Assembly: GCA_027405735.1 (NCBI GenBank)
Contig: JAPEHQ010000002.1
Span: 1,240,001 to 1,304,000, forward strand
Length of the DNA: 64,000 nt
Reading direction: 5' to 3'
Source: Mucor racemosus
Lineage: Eukaryota > Mucoromycota > Mucoromycetes > Mucorales > Mucoraceae
Part shown: positions 24,370-35,408 of the stretch, piece after piece
How the letters are laid out: the number at the start of each line of letters is the position of its first letter
Position numbering within the stretch: position 1 is the stretch's first letter
Program-made: the position numbers and the translations under genes
Notes under the pieces: generated by a model
The model's database searches: none
What the model saw: the letters and a program-made list of their open reading frames with translations, nothing else
What the model was told of the DNA's origin: nothing

Positions 24370-24592
24370 CGTCTGTTACTACTGTTATATGTAGATGGAA
24401 CAAGCCAATTTAATTTATGGGATTTGAATGCAAATACCGAGGAACCATTTGTAAGTGCTTAAGTTGGTTCTAGCAATAAAGCATTGAATCAATTGGCTTG
24501 ATACAAAGAGGGTAACAAAGCGGCAATAGGTTCCAGTGATGGCCAAGTTTATGTTTATATTTATGGTCTATGATATTGGAGAGGTAAGAGTA
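24370..24592 (+). pseudogene. Cytoplasmic dynein intermediate chain fragment (WD40 region), decayed
   Basis: One frame reads VDGTSQFNLWDLNANTEEPF, then VGSSNKALNQLA, then YKEGNKAAIGSSDGQVYVY, closely following the C-terminal WD40 repeats of dynein intermediate chains (VDG, LW-LN, E-P, ALN, W-KEG, AIG-SDG-VYVYD). Three in-frame stops (after VSA, LA and YGL) break it, including what looks like a Trp codon turned to TGA. The 3' edge still has a splice-donor-like GGTAAGAG. The rest of the gene is not visible here. A second, inverted piece lies at 28768-28838. Confidence 0.7.
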
Positions 24593-27500
24593 AAACTTAA
24601 TGTAAATCATCTCTAGCGCATTAATTATGAAGTAAGACTATACTATTCTCAAATAAAATACCACACAATATTAACATGTATAAATATTTACAGTAATAAG
24701 CTTGAATCAGGTGGGTACAGCATCATTAATTCTTGGAAAAGTTCTCAAGTATAATAAAATCTCTTATTTTTAAGACTTGTAAAGCTTAAAAGCGGAATAT
24801 TAATTTAGAAAATTATTCTTGTCCAGATCATCAATTTTGACATTTTTTAAATTTTTTTTTCTGGTTTTGCAAATTTAGAGTTAATTATACTACCAATTAT
24901 AAAAACAAAAAATATACACATATAGAGAATTTATCGCTCTATTTGCTCAATAAAAACAATAAACATTTTCATTGCAAAATATTACATGAAAATTCTTTAA
25001 CCAAAAATCCGTTTTTGGGACAAAAGTACAAATTTTCATTACTTAACATTTAATATTAGGCTTTTATAAGATGTGTAATGGTCATGGCTACAATTTTCTC
25101 TCACAATGTAGTATACTTAAACGTTGATTTTGGTATCAAAATTTGATTTTTCTGATTTTTGATCAAAATCATGAGTGTTGGTAAGGATAAAATGAGTCCC
25201 GAAAATGTCCGCTACAAAAACTGAATTTTCAGATTGTACGTGGTTAAATACGGGAAAAGTCGAGCAAAAAAAAAATACTTTTTATTTAAAGCTTGGATAT
25301 CTCATAGTATAAGAGACTTAGCCATTCAATCTTGCTATGCTCAATTATGGCGTCGCTCTACGGGCTCGCTTTTGCAATTTTTTAATGAATCTATGATATG
25401 ACAGACGGTTTTTTTAGTAGAAGATTTTATGTTTCTATTATAGTAACAGATATTGCATATTTTGCTTAGTTTATGGGTTAATGCGCTGTAATACTGCTTT
25501 TACATTAGCTGAAATGTGCAATTTAGCAGTGTTTTAAATACGCTAAATAATTTAAAGCCTTGAAAATCCTTTTCTACGTGTGTTTTTTCTCTCTTTTTGT
25601 TTTCATATTCCAAGGATATATTCACCGTTTGGTAAGGCATATCAGACTATCATGAGGCTGGTATTCTTTCCTTGTATCTGAATATATATTTTAACATAAG
25701 GGGCCAATGTTTTTAATATAGGTAGCAGTCTATATTTGAGACTGATATTTTCATTTAAACGCATTCTAAGATCAAATATCATTATTTACTATTGTATTTT
25801 TGGACATATTTCGTGATTACCAGATCAAATCAAAGGCAATAATGATATTTATATCTATTCAATGAAAGCTAGAACTGGCTACAAACTCAAGAAATATTCC
25901 AGAAAAGTGATAAAATTTCGAATGATATAGAAACAAAAAAAGAATAATCTAATATCTTGTTTAATAATCATAGTTTTCATCGTAGCTATATTTGAAAACA
26001 AATCTTCTTACAGCTGACAATCGTAAACTAAAATAGTAAGTTTAAAGGTAAATTTGCTTAAATTTTATGAGTAATAAAGTAACATTTATAACCGTAGATG
26101 TGGCTTGTATATAAATTTAAGCAGTAAGTGTTATTTAAGTTTATGCTCGAGCAAAAACCATTGTTGCTGTAAACATTATAGCTATAAACATATTTACAAA
26201 TGATAATAATCGTAAATATATTGGCGCTTGCTTGTATTGCTTCACAGCAGCAACGTATTAAATTGTATTGTCTATAATCTATATTAATAAAATAAATGTA
26301 ATTTAAAACCTCATCCAGTAAAAAATGTAATGGAATTTGGAGATCGGCGGGATGCTCATGTACAAACCAATTTGTACCCATACGATCAGCTCATTATGCT
26401 CGTGGTCAGATTTTATTATTATGCACAAATAGGAATAATGCTATGCCTATAGGCAATTTTACTATTATGCACACATGGAATTAATGTCATGAACATGGAC
26501 ATAATTTATAATTCTGCACATACAAGCTTAGCGTCGTGCTTGTGTTTAGTTTCTTTCGTTGTACCCGTGCGCATCTTGTTATCTTTTTAGCCATGTTCAG
26601 TGGGCACAACAGCTCAGGCTATAGTGTGCAGCCCACCTGGGCACAACGAAATAACCTTGTGCAGGTCAGGTCGGCCTTGGTGCATCGTGCCATTCTCAAA
26701 ATTTCATTGTATTTTTCACTGGAATGGGTTTTTAAATTACATTTGCTTTTATTAATACTGTAGTATAAATTATAGACAATACAATTCAATACGTTGCTGA
26801 TGTAGAGCAATAAATGCAAGAACCAATATATTTACGATTATCCTTATTTGTAAATACGTTTATAAGCTATGATGTTTACAGAAACAACGGTTTTTGCTCG
26901 AGCATAAACTTAAATAACACTTACTGCTTAAATTTATATGCAAGACGAATCTAAGATTATATATGTTTCTTTCTCACACATAAAATTTAAACAAATTAAC
27001 CTTCTTTAAACTTACTATTTTAGTTTACGATTGTCAGCTGTAAAAAGATTTGTTTTCAAGTACAGTATATATAAAATCAAAACTATGGTAATTAGGCAAG
27101 ACATTAGATTGTTCTTTTTTTTGTATTTCTATCTCATTTGAAATTTTATTACTTTTCTGGAACATTTCTTGAGTTTGTAGCCAGTTCTAGTTTCTCATTG
27201 AATAGATATAAATATTATTATTGCCTTCGATTTGATCTGGTAATCACGAAATACGTCCAAAAATACAGTAGTAAATAACGATATTTGATCATAGAATGCA
27301 GTTAAATAAAAATATCAGCCTCAAATATAACAACTGCTATTTATATGAAAAATATTAGCCCCTTAAGCTAGCATGTGTATTCAGATAAAAGAAAAGAATA
27401 CCAGCTTGATAATAGTTTAATATGCCTTATCAAACGGTGAATATATCTGATTTATCGAAAGGTAAATCGTATAAAATTAATCAAATGAAAAAGTACCGTT

Positions 27501-28835
27501 TTATTATGAGCTTCTAGAGGGGGTTTATATACTAATTGAATGAGTGTATTAAATGTGAGTGATAATATAATTAGAATGAGCATTTGGATATTGTGTGGAT
27601 ATACTGGAATCATGCTTCTATGATTCAATAGTAGCATGATGATAGACGCATGGAATATGACCTTGCTTGACTTGTATGTTGAACATCATGGTTTGACAGA
27701 TGTTCTAAATTGGTAATTCGGTAATTCCTAATTCTGATAGATCAATATCCTTGGAATATGGAAACAAAAAAAGAGAAACAACACACGTAGAAAAGGATTT
27801 TCAAGGCTTTACATTATTTAGTGCAATTAAAACCCTGCTAAATTGCATATTTCAGGCAATATAAAAGCAGCATTATTACAGCGCATTAACCCATCGACTA
27901 AACAAAATAGGCAATATCTGTTACCATAAAAACATACATTTTTCTACCAGAAAAACCGCCTGTCATATCATACATTCATTAAAAAATTGTAAAAGCGAGC
28001 CCGTAGAGCGACGCCATAATTGAGCATAGCAAGATTGAATGGCTAAGTCTCTTATACTATGAGATATCCAAGCTTTAAATAAAAAGTATTTTTTTTTGCT
28101 CGACTTTTCCCGTATTTAACCACGTACAATCTGAAAATTCAGTTTTTGTAGCGGACATTTTCGGGACTCATTTTATCCTTACCAACACTCATGATTTTGA
28201 TCAAAAATCAGAAAAATCAAATTTTGATACCAAAATCAACATTTAAGTATACTACATTGTGAGAGAAAATTGTAGCCATGACCATTACACATCTTATAAA
28301 AGCCTAATATTAAATGTTAAGTAATGAAAATTTGTACTTTTGTCCCAAAAACGGATTTTTGGTTAAAGAATTTTCATGTAATATTTTGCAATGAAAATGT
28401 TTATTGTTTTTATTGAGCAAATAGAGCGATAAATTCTCTATATGTGTATATTTTTTGTTTTTATAATTGGTAGTATAATTAACTCTAAATTTGCAAAACC
28501 AGAAAAAAAAATTTAAAAAATGTCAAAATTGATGATCTGGACAAGAATAATTTTCTAAATTAATATTCCGCTTTTAAGCTTTACAAGTCTTAAAAATAAG
28601 AGATTTTATTATACTTGAGAACTTTTCCAAGAATTAATGATGCTGTACCCACCTGATTCAAGCTTATTACTGTAAATATTTATACATGTTAATATTGTGT
28701 GGTATTTTATTTGAGAATAGTATAGTCTTACTTCATAATTAATGCGCTAGAGATGATTTACATTAAGTTTTAGTCTTATCTCTCCAATATCATAAACCAT
28801 AAATATAAAAATGGCCATCACTGGAACTTATTGCT
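24535..28835. mobile_element. Large palindrome made of two head-to-head family C units
   Basis: The left arm (24535-26605, minus-oriented C unit) and right arm (26606-28835, plus-oriented) are inverted copies. They meet near 26605, where the C terminus GTGGGCACAACAGCTCAGGC abuts CACCTGGGCACAACGAAATA. The best-conserved block is 24700-25500 against 27850-28690, with only scattered differences. The arms continue past the C unit into dynein-chain-related DNA on both outer sides, so the duplication includes flanking sequence. Inner parts differ by indels; for example the terminal subrepeats (26340-26605) are mostly missing in the right arm. No transposase is seen. Confidence 0.75.
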
Positions 28836-28838
28836 GAA
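28768..28838 (-). pseudogene. Second dynein intermediate chain piece (inverted)
   Basis: The reverse complement contains GTTCCAGTGATGGCC, TTTATATTTATGG and ATGATATTGGAGAG with the following donor and intron-like bases, matching 24529-24600. It is the mirror copy at the outer end of the palindrome's right arm. Confidence 0.65.
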
Positions 28839-28930
28839 AATTATGATGTGAACTATTATCTTGATTGTCTCGACAAAATATCAATATTTTTCGCAGAAAA
28901 AAAATGCAGAGTAGCTTTCAGTTTTCGTAT
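28839..28930 (-). repeat. Family A outer-edge fragment
   Basis: Shares TGTGAACTATTATCTTGATT, TCTCGACAAAATATCAATAT and GCAGAGTAGCTTTCAG with the outer ends at 270-375 and 54100-54180. Only the last 90 bases or so of the arm are present. Confidence 0.6.
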
Positions 28931-29994
28931 GTATTTCTTTGTAAAATCCTTATCAAGATTATTACAATCTTAGATATCCATGTATGGTTATAGTGCCACG
29001 AGAACTAGGGGTATTGTCGAGCCGATCTTGTACTAGTAAATTTGGCTGGTAAAACCTGGCTCGAGAGTAACGATAGCGAGAACCAAAAAGGAGTGCCATT
29101 ATTTAGAAAAAGAATATCTTATTTCTGCATTTTTCTCTAAAAGTTATTATGTAAACTGGCGAAGGTTATTTATTGTTATACCTAGAGCTTTGCATTCTAC
29201 ATCGAATAATATTATTCCAAAAGAAAAAAAAATCACACCATTTGGACTGAAAAGAACAATTTTATCCACAAAAGTCTATTTCACGAATTACTAATAGCCA
29301 ACTATATATTGAATGATTTCATATGAAGCTTTGAAGAAATCCGGTCATTTTGGACTTAGGAAAGATATAAGAGAAACTTCTCCCATATACTTCAAGGATT
29401 TGGAAGTGGAGGGTTATCATGTTTTGTCATTGCAAGAGGTTGAATTATCTCAGAAATAGTTTTGGCTTAAAATTTGTGTTTTAAAAATGTTGTTTTTTTG
29501 GGTGCTATCAACTGGATTTTGCGTAATTGAAGATAACAATCGTGAAATAAAGTTGTATTTCTGTATTTAACCGATGCATATAACTACCAAATGATGAATA
29601 ACGTTGGCATTTTATTGTACTTTCAGTTTATAGCCTATTTTTGTAACAGTAACACGGTAACCTTGTTCTAACTTGATTATCAAAAGTAGTAATAAGGCAA
29701 AAAGTGTACGGCTTCGCAATCTGCAAAAGGATAGCAAACGTCCATGATTCGGAAAAACTGCATGAAAACATCCGAGAGATAACAAACTGCCTGCTAGCCA
29801 CTGCTTCAATCAGGTATATTATCCAATATTCTTGCAACATTTAAGAAATTGTGCTTTTACCAAGATGATTTGTGAATACTTTGATTATAAATTAGACTAC
29901 TATTAATTAACTAGCATGAAGTATAGAAAGAAATGAAAAAATATGGATTGTATTAAATACTATTAAATCATCAATTAACAATATAAATTCAAAA
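28931..29994. other. Intergenic upstream of Old Yellow Enzyme pseudogene
   Basis: Mostly AT-rich. A 48-codon plus-strand frame at 29313-29459 (starting MISYEALKKSGHFGLRKDI) has coding-like composition and could be an exon or relic of an unknown gene. I could not link it to anything. No other gene is seen. Confidence 0.35.
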
Positions 29995-31096
<1,102 letters not shown>

Positions 31097-31500
31097 GCAT
31101 TCAAATATATAAATCTAATTTATATACTTGCTTTTATATCAATAAACATCATATCAACGTACATATTTGGTTTCTAAATTAGAAAATATTTGAACAGATG
31201 AATTCAAGCAGTATAATTGGGTTCATGTTCCTGATTCTCATACTAATACCGATGCATTTATTAACGAAAGGTGTATAGTCGGCATCTGAGCATCAATATG
31301 TACTACAGTATTTCGGATGCAATAAGAATAAAATTGGGATGTAGTGAGGATAAAGTTTGGATGTAATGAAAACGAAATTAGTCTTCAGTTGAACAGTATT
31401 AATATCATAATTACCTGTAATGATCTAAATCTCCCAGAGGAAAAAACCATGTCTATTACGGCGACACATATTAAATAAATATTATGATCAAAATCTTGCC
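31097..31500. other. Intergenic, no gene seen
   Basis: AT-rich 3' flank of the Old Yellow Enzyme pseudogene. A short direct repeat is present (TGTAGTGAGGATAAAGTTTGGA-like units around 31335-31375). No gene. Confidence 0.4.
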
Positions 31501-31724
31501 TTAGGAGAAAACACCGTCGGACGACCAACTAAGAAGCATATTCTTGGCAGCATTGACGTCTCTCTGCCACAGTGTTTTACAGTTTTGACATCCAAAGACA
31601 CTGGGGCCTTTGGCACCATCCACCTTTTTAAAGAGTTTTCATAGCATAAATTGCAAATTCTGGCGTTTTGCCTCTCTCTTGACGTTCTTGATCGCTGAAC
31701 TTTATCACTTCTTACTTGTACCAA
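31501..31724 (-). pseudogene. TnpB/Fanzor-like C-terminal zinc-ribbon remnant
   Basis: In one minus-strand frame the text reads RICNLCYENSLK. After a one-base shift near 31630 it continues KVDGAKGPSVFGCQNC, then KTLWQRDVNAAKNMLLSW, and stops at 31501-31503. Two CxxC pairs about 20 residues apart, followed by W-x-RDVNAAxN, are the signature of the OrfB zinc ribbon and final RuvC motif of TnpB and its eukaryotic Fanzor relatives (RNA-guided DNA nucleases). Only the last 70 or so residues are visible, the rest of the nuclease is absent, and the frame is broken, so it is not functional. No transposon ends were found. The call to this zinc-ribbon/RuvC family is fairly strong; which subgroup is uncertain. 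Confidence 0.65.
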
Positions 31725-31745
31725 CTGTCAAAATAATTAAAAATC

Positions 31746-31890
31746 TATGATTTACTTTATGTTGTACCCACTATTATCTATTTTGTATTCTTTATAAAGT
31801 CCACATTTGTAGTATTTCTTGCTATAGTGGCCAATTTCTCTACAATCCTTGCATGTCGACTCCGATCTCTCCCCTAAGTAAATAATGCTT
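31746..31890 (-). pseudogene. Zinc-knuckle-like fragment (mobile element relic)
   Basis: A minus-strand frame reads GERSESTCKDCREIGHYSKK then YYKCGLYKEYK and ends at 31746. C-x2-C-x4-H with a downstream C resembles the retroviral-type or MULE-type CCHC knuckle, but the fourth position of the strict CX2CX4HX4C spacing is Tyr and a Cys follows three residues later. It is preceded by an acceptor-like TTTACTTAG. It lies directly upstream of the TnpB-like remnant on the same strand; a shared origin is possible but unproven. Confidence 0.4.
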
Positions 31891-32871
31891 GTAAAAAATT
31901 AATTTATAACTGACTCTCTGCTAGTCTTTACTACTTGAATTTTATTTAAAATTAAGAATCTGTATATTATCGATTGTTCCAGATGATGGGATATAAAATA
32001 AGAAAAAAAAAGAGAGGATAAAAAACCATGATTACGTGTGGAGGCGATGTACAATATGGGGTTTCTAATATATCAATTGGTATTTACTGGGTATCCAAGC
32101 AGTTAATGTATAATAAATATTTTACAACTATGTACTGATTCGATATAATTGCTAGCATTTGTTCCATCTGTTGCAATTTTTACCATTACCAAAGATCGGG
32201 GTTTAAATTAAGAAGAAGATGATGGTGCAGAAATACATTGCTTGATTGAATCTACATATTTATCTCAGATCAAATTCATTTTAGCGTAAATTTGGCACTG
32301 ACTTCAGATAAAACGAGAATGAGATTTTAGATAAAAGTTTATTTCTGTTTCGTTCAGAAAAAATAATAAAAACATCTAAATTTAAAGTGTAAAGCCTGTA
32401 TTTTCAATCAATTTCGGACTCCGCCCAATTTATGAATGACAGCACGGCTTTGTGAAAAGTAAAAGAAATAATAATACGCATGGAGAATTGATTGTATATG
32501 GATGTTAGTGATGGTAGCAGATCAAGTACAATACTAAGACATTAGCCGTTATGACAATATTGTTTCTTAAATTATACAAGATTACCAAAGGAAAATTTGT
32601 TTTCGTCAAACAAATAAACAAACAAACACAAGAGCATTTATTTTCGCATTTTTTACAAAAGCAGTTTATTATCATAAATAAATGGAATGTTGGTGATAGT
32701 AGATAAGTTTTTATTAGTCAATGGGGTTTTCTATAGGTTAAATATAAAGGTATGAATAATAATTTACCAATAAAGTGTTAAAAGATTTTATAAGAAAAAA
32801 AAAGCGTCAAATGTACTGTTTGCATGTGGAAATAGGGAAATGTATATTAGAAATTAGGAATATACATTCTT
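31891..32871. other. Intergenic, no gene seen
   Basis: AT-rich 3' flank of the membrane protein gene. No repeat match or coding frame that I can support. Confidence 0.45.
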
Positions 32872-33912
32872 TTAAACAATGGGTTGTTGTTTACTTTGTC
32901 TCCAACCAACAGTTTCTGGTTTCAAAACAAAGACAATAACTAAAATAATCATGAGGGTTATTGTAAAAATCCCAAAAGCGATACGAGAGCGACGTCTCCA
33001 AATATGATCAATTCTATTACTTGCCGATGTCTGTCGTTGAGCATATGAAGAGATATAAAATGCACCCCACAACCATAATGGAGGAAAAAGAAATCCAAGC
33101 ATAAAACATATAAAAGATCTACGACAACTTATCTTTTTATTCTCTGCATCTGTTGTTGTTGTTGCACCTACAGCAGCCTCTTCATCTTGTGCAGCAAATT
33201 TCTTTTCGCAACTTAGATCAGACGAGCTACAAGAAGAAACTACGCTTTTTGTGTCTACTTGCGCTTCTTTACAAAACTTCATTGCCTTTTGTGTGAGTTG
33301 CCTTTTCCAACGAGCAGTAGTTGTATTAGCGTTATGATCATCTAAACCTTGTTCAGTTGTATTTGATTGTAATTGATTTACATCAGGTTGAGCACGAATC
33401 TTTTTTAGCAGCTCTAGTCGCTCAATCAAGGTCTTTTCATCACGGGGTCCCCAATTTTGTTTATCAATAGATGCATTGTTATTGTTGTTGTTGTTGTCGC
33501 TGTCAAGGCAGGGTAAAGAAGGTGTCATAATACCTGCAGTAGGAGTTGAAGATCTTGAAACATCATAACTAGGTCTTGTGCTTGATTTAGGTGATTTAGT
33601 AGTATCTAATAAATGATTGCCATCATCAATTAATCGATCTAGATTTTTCTCATGCTCTTGTGCATTATCTAGTGGTTGATTTGAACCATGTACAAACGAG
33701 CCAAATGAATATTGTGGTTCAAAAAAAGCATCCCATCGTTGTCTTTGTATGTGGGCATTTAATGAACTGCCATAATTTTGACTAGTTCCCTCGATTAAAT
33801 CCATACTACTTCTACTGGATATGGCTTCATGCAAATTAATGCTATAACTATTACTATTATTTCTTGAATGACGGTGATACGATGTTGTTGGTGGTGGTGG
33901 TGCAGGATCCAT
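32872..33912 (-). CDS. Uncharacterised membrane protein with Arg-rich boundary, single exon
   Basis: A 346-residue protein of unknown function. The N-terminal two thirds is polar and looks disordered: Pro-rich start MDPAPPPPTTSYHRHSR, Ser-rich stretches, a poly-Asn run and a conserved-looking WGPRDEKTLIERLELLKKIR. The C-terminal third has KISCRRSFICFMLGFLFPPL followed by WLWGAFY (first membrane segment), a basic loop IDHIWRRRSRIAF, and a second membrane segment (IFTITLMIILVIVFVL) near the end. This layout (cytosolic tail, RR-x-C-x-GF-PP-W-x-GA, two helices) occurs in fungal proteins of unknown role, to my knowledge. The start ATG follows an A/T-rich leader and lies 769 bases from the GAL7-like stop side; both genes share the strand. 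Confidence 0.8.
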   Translation of the reverse strand: MDPAPPPPTTSYHRHSRNNSNSYSINLHEAISSRSSMDLIEGTSQNYGSSLNAHIQRQRWDAFFEPQYSFGSFVHGSNQPLDNAQEHEKNLDRLIDDGNHLLDTTKSPKSSTRPSYDVSRSSTPTAGIMTPSLPCLDSDNNNNNNNASIDKQNWGPRDEKTLIERLELLKKIRAQPDVNQLQSNTTEQGLDDHNANTTTARWKRQLTQKAMKFCKEAQVDTKSVVSSCSSSDLSCEKKFAAQDEEAAVGATTTTDAENKKISCRRSFICFMLGFLFPPLWLWGAFYISSYAQRQTSASNRIDHIWRRRSRIAFGIFTITLMIILVIVFVLKPETVGWRQSKQQPIV

Positions 33913-34142
33913 TATAATTCCGCTTTTTCAATGTATAGAGAGTAAGAAAAAAACTAGTTTTCTAAAATCGATATGGTCAAGAAAATAATTTATATTCTAA
34001 ACGGAAAATTTTGGGTTTGTTTGTTTGATATACAAAAATTAATGACATAGAAAAAAAAAGAGAGAAAAAGAGAAAATATAAATGTTTATTATAATATGTA
34101 CAATAATAATGTATTACTAAATATGATGAAAAAAATGAGAGT

Positions 34143-35204
34143 TTAGTTGTTGATTTGAGATTTATAATGAACTTCAGGAAGTTCTCTAAGACGAGCAGCA
34201 GCTTGTTCAGGCGTTAAATCACGTTGAGGCTCACCCAACATTTCGAAACCAACAAGGAACTTGCGAACAGTTGCACTTCTAAGAAGAGGAGGGTAGTAAT
34301 GAAGATGAAGATGAGCAAAATCGTATTCGCCATTCAAAGGCTTTTGATGAATACCCATAGAATAAGGGAAACTAGTTTTGAACAAGTTATCATAACGACA
34401 AGTTACACGGCGAACAGCATCAGCAAGATCAGTCTTTTGCTTGTCATCCATTTCAGGTAAAGAACCAATATGAATCTTGGGTAAAACCATAACTTCAAAT
34501 GGCCATACAGCCCAGAAGGGAACAATTACCAAAAAGGTATCATTTTCAAATACGGTACGCTTACGCTCGGGATCGGTCATTTCACGTTGAGCATAATCAC
34601 ACAATAAGCACTTACCATTATGTTTCTTGTTGTAATCCTCCAAAGCAATTAATTCCTTACCAGGTTCCTCAGGAATACGTTCAGTGCACCACATTTGACC
34701 ATGAGGATGAGGATTAGAACAGCCCATAGCAGCACCCTTGTTTTCGAAAATTTGAACATGATTGACGAATTCTGTCTTTTTCATTTCCAAGTAACTATCA
34801 GTCCAAATGTCTACAACCTTCTTGATATCTTCAACGGGCATCTCAGCTAAAGTCAAGTCATGACGAGGAGAAAAACAAATAACGTGGCATTCACCACGGA
34901 CACCTTCGACTTTGATTAAATCATCATCATTAGCTTCAAGATCAGGTTGATCAGTTTTTACAGCAGCATAATCATTAGGAAAACGGAAAGTAGCATCATA
35001 CTTGGGATTAGTTTCACCACTAGCACGTTCATTACCAGGACAAAGGTAACACTTGGGGTCATATTGAGGTCTTTGTTCCATGTCAGCACCTTCTTGTTGT
35101 CCTTGCCAAGGTCTTTGAGTACGATGAGGAGAACAAAGTACCCAGGATTTAGTCAAGGGGTTGTAACGACGATGAGAGTTATTATTATAGTCAAAATTGG
35201 ACAT
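34143..35204 (-). CDS. GAL7: Galactose-1-phosphate uridylyltransferase, single exon
   Basis: Second enzyme of the Leloir pathway: exchanges UMP between UDP-glucose and galactose-1-phosphate in the cytosol. 353 residues, the usual GalT length. The N terminus reads HRRYNPLTKSWVLCSPHRTQ, with the CYLCPGN zinc-site pair (C52, C55). ECHVICFSPRHDLTLAEM follows, then the active-site NPHPHGQMW with the nucleophile expected at H168, VVPFWAVWPFEVMVLP, and the C-terminal FAHLHLHYYPPLLRSATVRKF carrying the second His set. The gene is intact. Its promoter holds a TATA box and a CCGCGG palindrome, and it lies 205 bases downstream of a Zn2Cys6 factor gene on the same strand. Confidence 0.97.
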   Translation of the reverse strand: MSNFDYNNNSHRRYNPLTKSWVLCSPHRTQRPWQGQQEGADMEQRPQYDPKCYLCPGNERASGETNPKYDATFRFPNDYAAVKTDQPDLEANDDDLIKVEGVRGECHVICFSPRHDLTLAEMPVEDIKKVVDIWTDSYLEMKKTEFVNHVQIFENKGAAMGCSNPHPHGQMWCTERIPEEPGKELIALEDYNKKHNGKCLLCDYAQREMTDPERKRTVFENDTFLVIVPFWAVWPFEVMVLPKIHIGSLPEMDDKQKTDLADAVRRVTCRYDNLFKTSFPYSMGIHQKPLNGEYDFAHLHLHYYPPLLRSATVRKFLVGFEMLGEPQRDLTPEQAAARLRELPEVHYKSQINN

Positions 35205-35263
35205 TGTTTGGATATTTTAGAATGAGAACACAAGATTTAATTGTAACCTCAATCGAAAGGGTT

Positions 35264-35273
35264 ATTTTATATA
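35264..35273 (-). promoter_or_regulatory. TATA box of the GAL7-like gene
   Basis: TATATAAAAT on the minus strand, about 60 bases before the start codon at 35204. Confidence 0.6.
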
Positions 35274-35289
35274 GAAAAAACTAAAATAA

Positions 35290-35301
35290 ACACCGCGGTG
35301 T
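35290..35301. promoter_or_regulatory. 12-bp palindrome ACACCGCGGTGT in the GAL7-like promoter
   Basis: Perfect palindrome about 86 bases upstream of the GAL7-like start and 17 bases upstream of its TATA box. The centre CCGCGG holds paired CCG/CGG triplets, the half-site type bound by Zn2Cys6 factors. Strikingly GC-rich for this AT-rich DNA. Function is inferred. Confidence 0.5.
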
Positions 35302-35408
35302 ACACTTGATTATGTAAACAACTGAGTTACATAGACTTCCCGTCAGCTTATGTAAATTGCAAATCCGAATAATCGAATCTAAGTTTATTGATTTAAAAAA
35401 ATCATTCA

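Noticed and set aside
26058..26381. 107-codon minus-strand frame in the C palindrome
   Set aside because: Low-complexity Asn/Ile/Tyr text typical of AT-rich DNA, not preserved in the mirror arm.
34224..35225. Plus-strand frames across GAL7
   Set aside because: Antisense shadows of the well-conserved uridylyltransferase frame.
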